Source of the DNA: Dolomedes plantarius
Taxonomy: Eukaryota; Arthropoda; Arachnida; Araneae; Dolomedidae
Reading direction: 5' to 3'
Assembly: GCA_907164885.2 (NCBI GenBank)
Contig: OU015490.1
Location: forward strand, 92,992,799-93,056,798
DNA: 64,000 nt
Positions within the stretch are counted from its first letter, which is position 1, and every line of letters starts with the position of its first letter. This document shows positions 11,128 to 22,556 of this stretch, in pieces. Under the pieces are notes generated by a model. That model worked only from the letters and a program-made list of their open reading frames with translations. It had not been told where the DNA came from and searched no databases. Position numbers and translations under genes: made by a program.

Positions 11128-12446
11128 CAGAGGCTGTTCACACATTTTTTAGATGATGTATATTGTATTCACAAAACTAAATTACATAAAATTCTTGTGT
11201 TTTAAATGTTCTATTTGACATCCCTTATTCTGAACTATCTTTCGACACCGCAATTTCCAGGATAATAATGCCTTTTGAAGTGTCAGAAGAGGTATTCTAT
11301 CCCATTCCTCCTGAACAGCTTTCCAGAGTCCTGTAAGAGTTTTGGGACGACGTTTGGATAATGCAGATTTTAAAAGTCCGAAAGCACAAAAATCCATAGG
11401 TGATACATCGGGAGATTTAGTAGGGATATCAGTGAAGGGTATGGCCTTGATACCAGTATTTTGTTCCATTTCATTTAGGAAATTTACAGTGGATTTTGAT
11501 GTGTGACTGCTAGCTTTGTCCTGATGGAGTCTCACAGATTGATGGCACTGTGGGTAAAGGGGTGGTATTTCATTCAGAAAAATTGGCGATAAAATATGTT
11601 CCTGATAGTATTTGGAGTTAATCTTGACATTTTTTTCCACTCTCTTTTTTTTCCACACTCTTTATTTTTAACTTGCTATTATAAGAAAAACCAGCAACAA
11701 TCATGAATCCCTTAGAAACACTTTCTTTCGATTCTTTGAACCATGTACTTAAATTTTTTTCTCCCCTTTTATGATAATAAATGGCTCTCTTTTTTGTTGC
11801 AATCATTTAAATGTACCCATGATTCATCTATTGTGACAATTGTTTTCCATTTTTCTTTGGATAAGTGTTTCTCATATAGAATTCTGCAGCGTGTCCTGCG
11901 TTCAGCGATATGATTTGGAAGAAGACGATGCACATTGCGTTTTTTCGCTTTCTTAAGATTTAAATCAACGTTTATTATTTTGTTTACAGTGGACACCGAG
12001 CACTTTAATAATTTTGCAACTGTCCTTAGACTAGGGGGATTTTCTTTTAACATTAAACAACGTACCTTTGCAATAGTCGAAGATGTCCGATTTTTCCTTG
12101 GATACTTGTTTGGAATTTTTGCCCCACTTGAGGCTCCAATTTGACGTTTTTTTCCTTTCTTGTTGACGATATTACCTATCGACACTTTAGATATCACAAA
12201 ACCATGACTCTCACATCGTTTTTGGATAACGGAGTATGCATATTTCTCTTCGGAAACAGCATAAATGTAGCCTTCGAACCACTGCTTTGTTAAAAACGTC
12301 ATTTTGAATAAAAACAAAACTTTTAAGCCGCACACGATAATTTTGACTTTTAAAAACATAGTACAATTACAATTATTTCTTTTGCAGCAAACGATTTTTT
12401 ATTACCGCTTACCAAAATCGTCTAAAAAATGTGCGAACAGCCTCTG
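11128..12446 (-). mobile_element. mariner transposon, DD41D type, copy 2
   Basis: Inverted termini CAGAGGCTGTTCGCACATTT at both ends, with one mismatch on the left, are flanked by TA at 11126-11127 and 12447-12448. Length is 1,319 bp. The termini differ from those of 5179-6479 apart from the shared TTCGCAC core, so the two copies are different subfamilies. The transposase on the minus strand is frameshifted. Confidence 0.92.
11182..12302 (-). pseudogene. mariner transposase pseudogene (DD41D, rosa-like)
   Basis: It reads leftward from an ATG at 12302, with an upstream in-frame ATG at 12359. The N-terminal part holds paired helix-turn-helix regions and ends in VTIDESWVH with the first catalytic aspartate. 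The frame shifts near 11770-11805 and again near 11640, where a short duplicated AGAGTGGAAAAAA block lies. The last part has HQDKASSHTS (second aspartate) and SPDVSPMDFCAFG. Counting from the second aspartate to the one in PMDFC gives 41 intervening residues, so the triad is DD41D and not the classical DD34D. The rosa group of mariners has this spacing. Two frameshifts make this copy inactive, but it keeps almost the whole coding length. Confidence 0.88.
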
Positions 12447-12479
12447 TATGTGTATGTGTATGTATATACGTATATATAT

Positions 12480-12933
12480 GTAACATGATGAGCCCCTGCC
12501 CCAGAACGATCGGATTAATGAAGATTGGGCCCACCATATCACGACGAAGACTTATTAAAACGGTAGTCAAGTGGCCGGAAGCAATGATGGCACAGCAACG
12601 TATTAATTACATTTTTTATTTAGAGGGACGGCAGCACAACCTCTCGGGGCAACGGCAGATCGAAAAAGCTCCCCGACCCATCGTCGCACTCCTATTTACA
12701 ACTTTTTGAGGACGCTTTGTCACATGGTGTTTCAAGAAAGAAATTAATTGGCTAGTTTTTAGCGGTGACGTTATACTTATATAATCCTGTGCAAACTAGT
12801 ACGATTCTAGGCCCCTACACAACGCAGCCCCTTTTGTCTGTGGAACCAGAGTAAAACTTAAAACGAAAATTGGCTCGAACGCCCGAAGCAATTTAGAAAA
12901 CTAGAATTTAAAAGAGTTATGGGGCTTTATATG

Positions 12934-12935
<2 letters not shown>
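12480..12935 (-). repeat. LTR-like repeat L, copy 1
   Basis: Related to 45345-45785. On the minus strand both copies begin beside a TA tract, share a CGAGC(C/T)AATTTTCGTTTT block, carry a TATA-like box (TTATATAAG) in the middle and an AATAAA plus ATGTAAT block further on. That order (TATA, polyadenylation signal) suggests solo LTRs. No flanking internal region, primer site or target duplication could be fixed, so the class is tentative. Confidence 0.4.

Positions 12936-12979
<44 letters not shown>
12936..12979. repeat. (TA)n microsatellite
   Basis: Pure TA dinucleotide tract bordering the LTR-like repeat. Confidence 0.9.
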
Positions 12980-12982
<3 letters not shown>

Positions 12983-13459
12983 ATATAAATATGTATCATC
13001 TTTTCCTTTTAATATTATATAAGAGCAGTATTAAATGCATCAAAATCCCAAACTTGTTATGTTTCAGTCAATGTAATATGTTCTCTGTCATTGTGGTCAA
13101 CGGATTAATCTATTCGGATGAAATTAGAGAGTAATGGAGAATTCTGCTAATCCTCTTGTCTGATATATCCCCGTTCTGTTTAAAGTGCGTTTGATGTATA
13201 TGCATTTCCGGATTCTAAAACGATTGGTGGTCATTTAGTTTACAATATAAGCCATGCTAAGCCTAGAGTTCGTGGAATATTGTTGATAACTAAGGATTTC
13301 GCTCAGAGAAAATCTGCTATTGCGGTGCAGTGATTAGTAAAATTTCTGTAAATGTTGCACTAACTATTGGAGCCATGTAATGGATATAAACCTGAATATT
13401 AAAGTATTTATTGGAGATTGATAGCAAATTAGGTCGAACATTGTTTATGAAGGTCAGAA
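12980..13459. other. Intergenic, nothing recognised
   Basis: Ordinary AT-rich sequence without supported features. Confidence 0.5.
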
Positions 13460-13881
13460 TTAAGGCTGCTGTGTACTAACCCTATTGGATTCGCTCACCT
13501 CATGTTAACCTATGGAGAAAAAGTGTCCAAGGCTTGCCGACTTGGATGGGAAATTTTTTTTTAACTGTACTCCGTAATAGAGAAAGAAATTTCACACGTT
13601 GGGGCATTTTTCGTTTTTAAATAATGCAAATAATATTTTAAAATTTAAATTATTCGGGGAAAAATCTGATACAGTGTGTTTTAAACGCTCCTCAATTTCT
13701 TTTGTTGAAGAAATTTATAAAATGGATCCTGTTGCAAGGTGCAGAGAAGTTCAGACTCTCTAAAAATACCATTTTTATTGCATTTTCAGCATATATGTAG
13801 CTGTAAACAGTAGACACATTCTTCCCATAGGTTAGCATTGAAGTGAGCGAATTCAATAGTGATAGTACACAGCAGTCTTAA
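13460..13881. mobile_element. TTAA-type MITE family 1, copy 3 (most compact)
   Basis: TTAA at 13460-13463 and 13878-13881 brackets about 50-bp imperfect inverted termini that start GGCTGCTGTGTACTA on the left and, reverse-complemented, GACTGCTGTGTACTA on the right. At 422 bp it is the cleanest copy and defines the family. It is non-coding. Confidence 0.85.
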
Positions 13882-13914
13882 TTAAGCAGTTTTATAGAGG
13901 CATATATACACTTA

Positions 13915-13918
<4 letters not shown>

Positions 13919-13982
<64 letters not shown>
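13919..13982. repeat. (TA)n microsatellite
   Basis: About 32 uninterrupted TA units just to the right of MITE copy 3. Confidence 0.95.
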
Positions 13983-13984
<2 letters not shown>

Positions 13985-15527
13985 GAGATTTTCAGTGCTA
14001 TAATAATTGAAGAAGGTATTAAAAATTTAGAATGGTTATATTTTAGTGATTTAGTCATGTTGTTATATGCACAGATGAAAAATAATATTTAGTGTCAATT
14101 CCAGTGATTCAATGATTTCATTTTTATTTTGTGTTCTTGTGGTACTATTTATTACAAAGATGGAACATTGTTTACCAGAAGTGCTGAGAGTTATGTCTTA
14201 ATCAAAGACTGAGAAGTATTTATTAACCTCAGATGTAAGTTTTGATTGAACTTTTAAAACAAATTCTCTCAGGGGCTATAAATTTATTTGGTGTATTTTT
14301 GAAATGCTTTTGATGCTCTTATTTCATAATGACTGTTTTGGTATTTTTGAATATTTGATGGGCCGTAGCCAAAATATTTTATGGAGCAAGTGAAAACCCT
14401 GCAGTACTGAGGTAATATTGCAAATAAATTGTTTTTATATTTTTTATCTGTATTCTTCGTTTATTAGTGAATAAGTGGGTATTTTCAAAATAGCTCTATG
14501 TATTATGGTTAATTAGTTATGATTTTTTGGGGGCTAGTACTCGGACTAGTGTACCTTAGTGAAAATGCAAGGGTTTAGTAGGTATGAATTTTTTTCTTTT
14601 TACAATTTTTTTCTGTAAATAAAAACTAAACATAACAGTAGAGCAAGAATTTTCTTACAAAGTACACTTGAAATTTTTTTTAATCAAGTTACATTTTTTA
14701 GGGTTTTAAGCCCGCGTTCTCACCCCACTTCACTCTACATAATTTTTTTTAATTTCCTCTACATAGTAACTTTAAATTTCAATTTTTGACATATAATAAT
14801 ATTTTTGCATTATAGCAATTTTATTTAAGGAAACCTTCACGATTATTCACTGCACCTAGGGGGACCGCGGCCGACCATTATGGAAAGCGCTTCTCCAGAG
14901 CATTAAGAGGCATGCGTTAATACGCTTGATGATTATAACAATGTTGGTGTTACAATGTAATCTTAACGCAAGTTGCAGTTCCCAAGCTGCCGAACATGCA
15001 TGTCAGGAGAGTCGAATTGACAGAAGTAGGTGATCGAATTTCACATGCATTTCACAACACATCAAGATATGTTGTCGAATCTAGTGTGGAGACGAGCACT
15101 TTAATGTACTGAACGTATTGATAATTATTCAATGTTTGATGCGATTTATTTACATGTTTACATAAAGATTTGAATACTGTATTCTACCAAATAAAAATTC
15201 TACTCATCCTGGTGATTGGTAGACACCTTTGGAAGTGTCATTTTTCGTGACATTCTTCACAAGTTTTGTTTCTACCTTTAAGTTTTATCTTGCTTTCCCT
15301 GTTTAATTCAGCTATTTTATATTTCTGTTTCACAATTTTTACGTAACTTCAAAGTATTTTTAATTTCCATAACAGAAGTTGGGTGGGATCTGCAAAATTA
15401 CCCAATTTTTTCTATTTCTTATCTGCCTGATTTTTGTTCTTTCTTAGCCGATATGAGTTCCTCCCAAATTCGTAACCATTGAGTCTTTCTATTTTCCCCT
15501 AAGCTAGATAAATTGTTAAAATATTTC
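13983..15527. other. Intergenic DNA with one GC-richer island
   Basis: No gene is recognised. Around 14860-15090 composition is less AT-rich (including GGGGGACCGCGGCCGACC) than its surroundings, but no open frame, splice sites or element ends could be tied to it. Confidence 0.45.
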
Positions 15528-15646
15528 AGGTGGTCTCTTCTAACGAAACTAATGTGGGTTATTAACGTAGGATTACTTATCGTTGCTTACCTCTTTTCCA
15601 TGTATATATGTATGTATGTGTTATGAATATATGTATAGATCTGTGG

Positions 15647-15887
15647 CTTGGTACAAGAAGTGCCTAAGTCAGTTTTCTCCAAGAAAACTTTGTTTGCTTA
15701 TGTCTCTTTAAGAAAATATTATTTTCAATGTAAGAAGTACCCAAGTCTGTAGAATGATTTAGAAAACACTTTTAAATCATCGAGCAGATTTGGGTACTTC
15801 TTACATTGAAAATAATATTTTTTTAAGCATGCATAAAAAAACTAAGTTTTCTTGGAGAAAAATGACTTAGGCACTTCTTGTACCAAG
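15647..15887. mobile_element. 241-bp foldback (near-perfect palindrome)
   Basis: CTTGGTACAAGAAGTGCCTA at the left end is answered by the reverse complement at 15868-15887. The pairing continues inward through AAGAAGTACCC/GGGTACTTCTT to the centre near 15765, with only a few mismatches. The whole segment can fold into one hairpin with arms of about 120 nt. No coding is present. It looks like a foldback or MITE insertion within the split copy above. Confidence 0.85.
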
Positions 15888-15888
15888 C

Positions 15889-15891
15889 GAC

Positions 15892-15941
<50 letters not shown>
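15889..15941. repeat. (CA)n microsatellite
   Basis: CA dinucleotides with a CGCGCG interruption near 15899-15906, directly abutting the foldback. Confidence 0.95.
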
Positions 15942-15945
<4 letters not shown>

Positions 15946-15984
15946 TTATATATGTATATATATATATTATATATATACTCGTAT

Positions 15985-16425
15985 ATATATGTAATAAATT
16001 AAATATTATGCCCTCCATTATCGCATTTAAATTCCCTTTCCTAAATCCAATCCCCAGTAACATAACTTTATCGCTTTAAAACCCATAGCAACAGAACTTC
16101 CCATAAAATCGCATGCGTTGCATTCCTACACGTGCATAGTTCTGGAGAAAGGAGTGGGTTCACATCGCGAGCCCCGATATTTTGCTGACTCTTCAAAAAT
16201 AACAGCCACATGTACTTCGCCTCTCGCGCATAAGGCTGAAAGGTGATATTATTCGCTTCCGAACATCTGAAATGGACGGATGTCTTTTTTTTTGTAGCTC
16301 TAATAAAACGATTCAGCCAGACTGCATCTAAATTTAATTCCTTTCAGGCTGAGTCTAGCTCCAGCCATGTAAATATGAGCCATGTAAATATTCCTTTTCA
16401 GGTTGCATTTTACCTGAAAATGCTT
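15985..16425 (-). repeat. Dispersed repeat R, copy 2 (inverted)
   Basis: The reverse complement matches 2096-2515 over its whole length, in the same order of conserved blocks. It is bounded on both sides by TA-rich microsatellite sequence. An open frame of 129 codons that runs through it into the TA tract is not considered real. Confidence 0.7.
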
Positions 16426-16426
16426 A

Positions 16427-16498
<72 letters not shown>
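16426..16498. repeat. (TA)n microsatellite
   Basis: Pure TA tract, followed by a short TATG repeat run to about 16517. Confidence 0.95.
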
Positions 16499-16510
<12 letters not shown>

Positions 16511-16690
16511 GTATGTCAAAATTTTGGCGCATTTTGGTACTTTTCTGTCGAACTGTTTACCTTCGCCCAAGTGATACAGACTGGGTTTGGCACGCTGCCA
16601 AAATTATAACTCGCGTCGACGAACGGTTTTAGCGTCTGTAATTTTGCTTTCCGGAGGGCCGTTATGGAGGAACGTAATCCTACGTTAAAA

Positions 16691-17213
16691 TATTGATATC
16701 TGACGAAAATATTGCTGCTATTTGTTTAAAGTCTTGAATTTTAAGTTAGGTGTTATTAATTCACTAGGTGGCCGGTGCGACAATTTCGCATAGGAATAAA
16801 ATAAATTAACTTTATAGCGAGGTTGGTGGTTTGTAGCAGGATGAATGAGGAACCGGTTCATTAACAGCCGTTGTTTATATTTCAAATAACAATGGTGCGT
16901 AAGGATAATACAAAACCGATTATAAAACACCATGGGAACAATATTGGAGTTGAAGCATGGCACAAAACAGGCGAATATAATATATGTACACGTCAAAACA
17001 CATTTGCAGATGGCATTAAAAGTGAAGTATGACATAAACTCGTGGAAAATGAAATATTTACATTATAAAACCTCTTTTTACACAATACTATCCTTGACAG
17101 CTTAGTAGAATGTTCTCACATGCAATGAATAAATAGAATCGAATATACAAAACTTAAATTTAAAAAGAAGTACCAAAAAAAATCATCGCTGTTCTTCAGT
17201 ACAAAGGAAAGAA
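16691..17213. other. Intergenic, possible continuation of the TAACGTAGGATTAC family
   Basis: The first 70 bp (through TAAAGTCTTG...TTAGGTGTTATTAA) resemble 20580-20645 and 20755-20815, so the family probably extends past the inverted repeat. Nothing else is recognised. A 105-codon minus frame here has no motif. Confidence 0.4.
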
Positions 17214-17520
17214 GATTTTAATCCAAACAGTTTTTTCAGGCAAAAAGTATAATGTCCATGTGTCTATGAGAATGTTGCCAGTAAAGGAAATTATTAATTA
17301 ATTCCCAGAATGATAATAAAAGCAGACGATTTTAAAATTTAAAAGTTCAATGCGAGTGGAAAGAAAATAAAATCTTAGTCCAGAAAAATGGTTTTTCCAT
17401 GCAGAAAGACTAATGTACACCTACGCGGATGTTGCCCGTAAAGAAACTCATTAATGAATTCACAGAATGATAATAAAAGCAAACGATTTTAAAATTTAAA
17501 AGTTCAAGGCGATTCATAAT
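17214..17520. repeat. Diverged tandem duplication, period about 157 bp
   Basis: The block CAGAATGATAATAAAAGC begins at 17306 and again at 17463. Flanking blocks (AATGTCCATG.../AATGTACACC..., GTTGCC(A/C)GTAAAG) repeat in register. The same block is found inverted near 20440-20460 inside another copy of the TAACGTAGGATTAC family, so it is probably part of that family. Confidence 0.7.
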
Positions 17521-17749
17521 GGTAAAATAAAAAAAAGCTAGCGCGCGTGCCATATAGGGGAAGAAAAATTGTTTATAATGTTCATACTTCGATTTTAAAA
17601 CAAACAATAAGATGTATAATTCTAAATTAAAAATTAACACAAAAACGGAGATCTTAATGTTTAAAATGGTACCTCATTTATCTAATTTGGTTAATTATGA
17701 AGAGAGAAAAAGGAATAAAACAAAAAAAACTCCTTTTAGAAATAATCTA

Positions 17750-18486
17750 TCTATATATATAAAATATTTCCGTGACTGACTGACTGACTGACAGACAACG
17801 CACAGACCAAACCGCTGGACCTAAAGGGCTGAAATTTTGCTTGGCGATTCTTCTTATAGTGTAGGGGTGCACTAAGAAATTTTTGAAAAATTCTTCTTAG
17901 ATTTTTTTAAAATTTAATTTTTAAGCTGTCTTTGTAACATTCATTAAAGTTTGCATTTAAAATAATATTCTAAGGGTTATAAAATATCACGAGAAAAGTC
18001 ATAAAAATTCCTTTAAAATGAAATCTTTTTCGAATCATTACCTCCATTTTCTGAGTTTTGGTGAATTTTTAAACGTTAATTTTTTAGAATTTAATTTATT
18101 AAATGCTGATCACGTGGTTTCTTTTCTTTTCGTGATGTTTTAAATTAATTTATCGTCACGTGCATAACAACTAAATAAATTGACAAAATTTTTTTTTCTT
18201 TCTAATGCGGCAGACGATTGGACATTATCCAAAAAAATATTAAAATGCAGTAAAAAAAAAAAGTTCCTCAAACTGTACTATATTAACTGTACTATATTCT
18301 TTAGTATGTTCTATTAGATTTAATTTCAATATTTTCTTCTACATTATTTTGTCTATAAAAATATCCGTTACGATTTCCTTATAAATATTTTTTTTTTTTT
18401 TTTTGGCATTAATTGCATAATTTCATGCATTGACCGTTGTATTTAATTTGAATGTACTTCGTAGCGAAGTACGGGTTTTCAGCTAG
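17750..18486 (+). mobile_element. Non-autonomous Helitron-like element, type 2, copy B
   Basis: Starts TCTATATATATAAAA and ends with the stem ACTTCGTAGCGAAGT followed by a short spacer and CAGCTAG, with T following. Full-length homologue of the copies at 3862-4660 (inverse) and 47675-48492. Repeated GACT units follow the 5' end. No coding capacity. Confidence 0.8.
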
Positions 18487-18498
18487 TTTGTATTCATG

Positions 18499-18501
<3 letters not shown>

Positions 18502-18543
<42 letters not shown>
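18502..18543. repeat. (TA)n microsatellite
   Basis: Pure TA tract shortly after the Helitron-like 3' end. Confidence 0.9.
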
Positions 18544-18549
<6 letters not shown>

Positions 18550-18599
18550 CAACGATTTAGTGGGATAAGAATGATTATTCTAAATTTAAAGGGGGCTTG

Positions 18600-18960
18600 G
18601 GAATTAAATTATATTCGTGGCGTAATTCGCCTCTAATTGTTCGTATTTCAAGACGCGAATAGGGAAAGGGAAATTCCCTTTTCATTATGTAATCTTGGCG
18701 CGCCTCTGGGTTCTGCGGTCGAGGAGGAAACATTTACATTTAGCCTTGAAAGATGTCTGGTTCGGGCTCTGCGCATGTGCAGGGAGAGTTGGCGCGCGGA
18801 GATGCCCACGAATTTGTCAGAGCGCGGAATAAAAGTCGATGCTATTAGATGTTTTTTTCGATACGGCTCTAAAAAAGAAATGGCGAATAATGAAATGCGT
18901 AGATCTGGAGAGGTGGTCTATATGGAATTGAACTGAATAAATTCTACTTATTGGATACGA
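18600..18960 (+). promoter_or_regulatory. CpG-richer patch, possible promoter
   Basis: This patch stands out in an AT-rich region. It has two GGCGCGC blocks and TGCGCATGTGCA (18770-18781), close to the NRF-1 type palindrome, and AATAAAAG about 50 bp further on. A 99-codon frame runs through it but starts on TTG and shows no family motif. It could be a promoter/first exon or an LTR fragment. The evidence does not decide. Confidence 0.25.
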
Positions 18961-19058
18961 TGCTGAGTCATCTCTGAGTGAATGCCTTACCTCGATGGCA
19001 TGGATTATAAAACAAGAAGACTGCAAACGACATAATAGCAGGCAAAACCCAACGCCTG

Positions 19059-19059
<1 letters not shown>

Positions 19060-19134
<75 letters not shown>
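19060..19134. repeat. (TA)n microsatellite with short GA tail
   Basis: About 37 TA units followed by GAGAGAGA and TAGATA units. Confidence 0.95.
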
Positions 19135-19147
<13 letters not shown>

Positions 19148-19279
19148 TAGATATAGATAGATATTTTTCACCATGATTGTAGAGGTACCCCAACCATTGG
19201 TATTCATTTATAGTCTTGCTTTTTACATCCATAGAATGGTTGAGTCTGCTGGATCACATCTGTATTGGCATTGCATAGA

Positions 19280-19670
19280 TCAATGTTAACCGATGAAGGA
19301 AATTTTCGAAGAACCGATGAAGGATGATTTTCGACTTGGTTTTAAAGATTTTTTTAAATTTGTACTCCATAATAGAGTTTTTTTTAAATTGGTTATCTTT
19401 TTCCTTCCTTTTAGAGAGAAACGCAAATAATATTTTAAATTTGAATTATTCGCCGAAAAAATTTCGAGCACTGCGTTTTAAATAATTCTTTAAGTAGACG
19501 CCATTTCTAAAATGAATAAGATAGCAGAGTATAAAAAATTATTTCTCCATTACGGGGTACAATTTTAAAATAATCTATAAATCCAAACAGACAATCATTG
19601 TAAGTCATTTTCTCCTTAGGTTAACACTGAATTGAGTGAATCCAATAGGACCATTATCGAGCAGTTTCAA
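19280..19670. mobile_element. TTAA-type MITE family 1, copy 4 (degenerate)
   Basis: It shares the internal AACGCAAATAATATTTTAAA...AATTATTCGCCGAAAAA stretch and a decayed right terminus (GGTTAACACTGAATTGAGTGAATCCAATAGGA, about 19618-19650) with copies 1-3. The left terminus is not recognisable. Confidence 0.55.
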
Positions 19671-19684
19671 ATTCTAAAAATATT

Positions 19685-20317
<633 letters not shown>

Positions 20318-20326
20318 TAAAAAAAA

Positions 20327-20565
20327 TTCAGGTAGTCTCTTCTAATGAAACTATCCCGGGTTATTAACGTATGATTACTTATCGTTGTTTACCTTATTCT
20401 TTAACGTAGGATTACATTCTTTTAAATTTAAAAATCGTTTGCTTTTATTATCATTCTGTGATGTTATTGATGATTTTCTTCATTTATAACTCGCGACGAC
20501 GGTTTTACTGTCTGAAATTTTGCTTTTACCGCAGACCGTTATGGAGGAACGTAATCCTACGTGAA
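20327..20565 (+). mobile_element. TAACGTAGGATTAC family, copy 3 (rearranged)
   Basis: The left block is complete. TTAACGTATGATTAC is followed after about 45 bp by a second, exact TTAACGTAGGATTAC, then an inverted piece of the 157-bp unit, then the right block ending GTAATCCTACGT at about 20562. It lies immediately after copy 2, so the two form a tandem or nested pair. Confidence 0.65.
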
Positions 20566-20945
20566 AAATGTTGGAATGTGCCAAAAATATTTTTGATATT
20601 TTCTTTAAAGTATTACATTTTTTAGTTAGATGTTATAAACTTAACATTTTGACCATTCTTTGTAGAGAGGTGTTCCCCTGCTATTCGCAGTTTTAATATT
20701 TTTTCTAATTCTCTCTATGAGGGTTTAATGATATTTATAGATGCCAAAAATATTGTTTAATTTTTGTTTAAAGTCTTGCATTTTTAGTTATGTGTTATTA
20801 ACCTAGCATTTTTTTTACCATACAGGTTTCCCTCATAATTCTATCCATTATGGTCTTTCACTATTTAACCCTAAAGTGGTTAAATAGTGAAAAAGTATTC
20901 ATACGTAATAAATTATTTTTTATAAATTATTACATCTTAAATTAA
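20566..20945. other. Intergenic DNA with a perfect 15-bp stem-loop
   Basis: TTTCACTATTTAACC at 20856-20870 pairs perfectly with 20878-20892 across a 7-nt loop. Otherwise the stretch holds repeated fragments similar to 22560-22690 (TTAACATTTT...GTAGAGG). Confidence 0.6.
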
Positions 20946-21055
20946 GGGTCCGAATTAGCCAAGTGACAGCGGGTCGGATTTCTACGCGGAGGGTGCTCGT
21001 ATCGAATCCCGACAAGCACTATTAAATACCCCGTGTTTGTGCATGCAAAACTAAA
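20946..21055 (+). repeat. tRNA-derived SINE family 1, head fragment
   Basis: TTAGCCAAGTGACAGCGGG fits a polymerase III A box and CGTATCGAATCCCG a B box. The following CAAGCACTATTAAATACC matches the sequence after the B box in the copies at 22206 and 28830. The body is missing; a tandem array follows. Confidence 0.65.
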
Positions 21056-21107
21056 TTTACTTACAACAGAGGTATCCGTGGGAGAGAAGGAAACCTATGC
21101 ATTAACA

Positions 21108-22205
21108 ATGAATGTATGTAATGTAAATAAATAACAATTTTATATAACTGTACCGCGATAATGCGAATGACCGTGAACGGGAGACAGTAAATTTAGTTAA
21201 GCAACGATGCAAAACTAAATCTACTTACAGCACAGTTATCAGTGTTGGAAAAGGTAACTTATGCAACAGGAATGAGTGTAAGGAATCTAAAGTAATAACA
21301 GTTTTAAATAATTGAAGTGCAATAATGGGAATGATAGTAAACAGAATACAGTAAATTTAGTTATGCAATAGGAATGAGTGTAAGTAATCTAAATATATAA
21401 CAGTTTTAGAAAATTGAAGAGCAATAATGCGAATGACAGTAAACAAGAGACAGTAAATTTAGTTGTTCAATAGGAATGAGTGTAAGTAATCTAAATAAAT
21501 AGCAGTTTTAGATAATTGGAATGCAATAATAGGAATGACAGTAAACAGGAGACAGTAAATTTAGTTATGCAATAGGAATGAGTGTAAGTAATCTAAATAA
21601 ATAGCTGTTTTAGATAATTGGAGTGCAATAATTGGAATGACAGTAAACAGGAGACAGTAAATTTAGTTATGCAGTAGGAATGAGTGTAAGTAATCTAAAT
21701 AAATAACAATTTTAGATAATTGGAGTGCAATAATGGGAATGACAGTAATCAGGAAACAGTATATTTAGCTATGCAATAGGAATGAGTGTTAGTAATCTAA
21801 ATAAATAGCAGTTTTAGATAATTGGAATGCAATAATAGGAATGACAGTAAACAGGAGACAGTAAATTTAGTTATGCAATAGGAATGAGTGTAAGTAATCT
21901 AAATATATAACAGTTTTAGAAAATTGGAGAGCAATAATGGGAATGACAGTAAACAAGAGACAGTAAATTTAGTTATTCAATAGGAATGAGTCTAAGTAAT
22001 CTAAATAAATAACAGTTTTAGATAATTGGAATGCAATAATGGGAATGACAGTAAAAAGGAGACAGTAAATTTAGTTATTTAGTGAAGCAAAATTATCAGT
22101 GGGAGAAAGAGAAACCTGTATATTAGTAATGAACGTGATTAGTTTAAATACATAACTGTTTAAGATAATTGGATTACAATAATGGGAATGACAGTAAACG
22201 GGAGC
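21108..22205. repeat. Tandem array, 102-bp unit, eight regular copies
   Basis: The block AATAGGAATGAG (or close variant) recurs at 21265, 21367, 21469, 21571, 21673, 21775, 21877 and 21979, exactly 102 bp apart. Each unit also has GACAGTAAATTTAGTTAT and CAGTTTTAGATAATTGGA. The edge units (21108-21264 and 22075-22205) are longer and share an extra piece (GCAAAACTAAAT...TTATCAGTG). The regular unit therefore looks like an internally shortened version of an older unit of about 155 bp. No open frame runs through. Confidence 0.93.
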
Positions 22206-22556
22206 TCTAGGTAGCCTAGTAGGCCCTAGGTAGCGTGTTGGACTTGGAACTGTGGGATGTCGATTCGATTCCCAATGAACACCATTAAATTCATCGTGTT
22301 TAGGCTGGATATTGGAACTTTAACTCGGTAGACCGGAAAGTCTCTCTATGAGGTCAGAGAGAGTGGGAGAGGGTACGATTACCCGAGATATCGCCCCTTG
22401 GGGTTGCTCTGTCAAAATAAAGCTGGCACCTGGCTAAATCGAACTCCGACCCTTCTGGTGCCATTATAACCGGGACCCGCATCACTTAGCCTGCTGGCCT
22501 ATATGGATCTGATCTGAAATACTTCCGCCAGGAGCCATTAGAAACAACAACAAAAT
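22206..22556 (+). repeat. tRNA-derived SINE family 1, full copy
   Basis: The head carries GTAGCCTAGTAGG/TAGCGTGTTGG (A-box-like) and GTCGATTCGATTCCC (B box). The body includes TAGACCGGAAAGTC, GTGGGAGAGGGTACGA and ATCGCCCCTTGGGG. The 3' part is CTGGCCTATATGG...TTCCGCCAGGAGC, ending in a CAACAACAAAA tail. The same body occurs at 23281, 28830, 35661 and 57545. No protein; mobilisation would rely on a LINE. Confidence 0.8.

Larger units (their letters stand above)
15528..16690 (+). mobile_element. TAACGTAGGATTAC family, copy 1 (split by insertions)
   Basis: The left part (15528-15640) matches 19685-19800 and 27726-27830. The right part (about 16497-16690) matches 20160-20317 and 27835-28016, ending with GTAATCCTACGTTAA, the inverse of the left TTAACGTAGGATTAC. 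Between them lie a foldback element, a (CA)n tract, repeat R copy 2 and a (TA)n tract, so this copy has been opened by other repeats. The family is non-coding here. TTAA at both ends may be its target duplication, but conserved sequence continues outside, so the true ends are uncertain. Confidence 0.65.

Noticed and set aside
11935..12144. 69-codon plus-strand frame
   Set aside because: Shadow of the mariner transposase on the minus strand.
12431..12709. 92-codon frame next to the second mariner
   Set aside because: Starts in the mariner terminus, crosses a microsatellite and runs into an LTR-like repeat; no motif.
18637..18936. 99-codon frame in a CpG-richer patch
   Set aside because: No ATG start, no recognisable domain; kept only as a possible promoter region.
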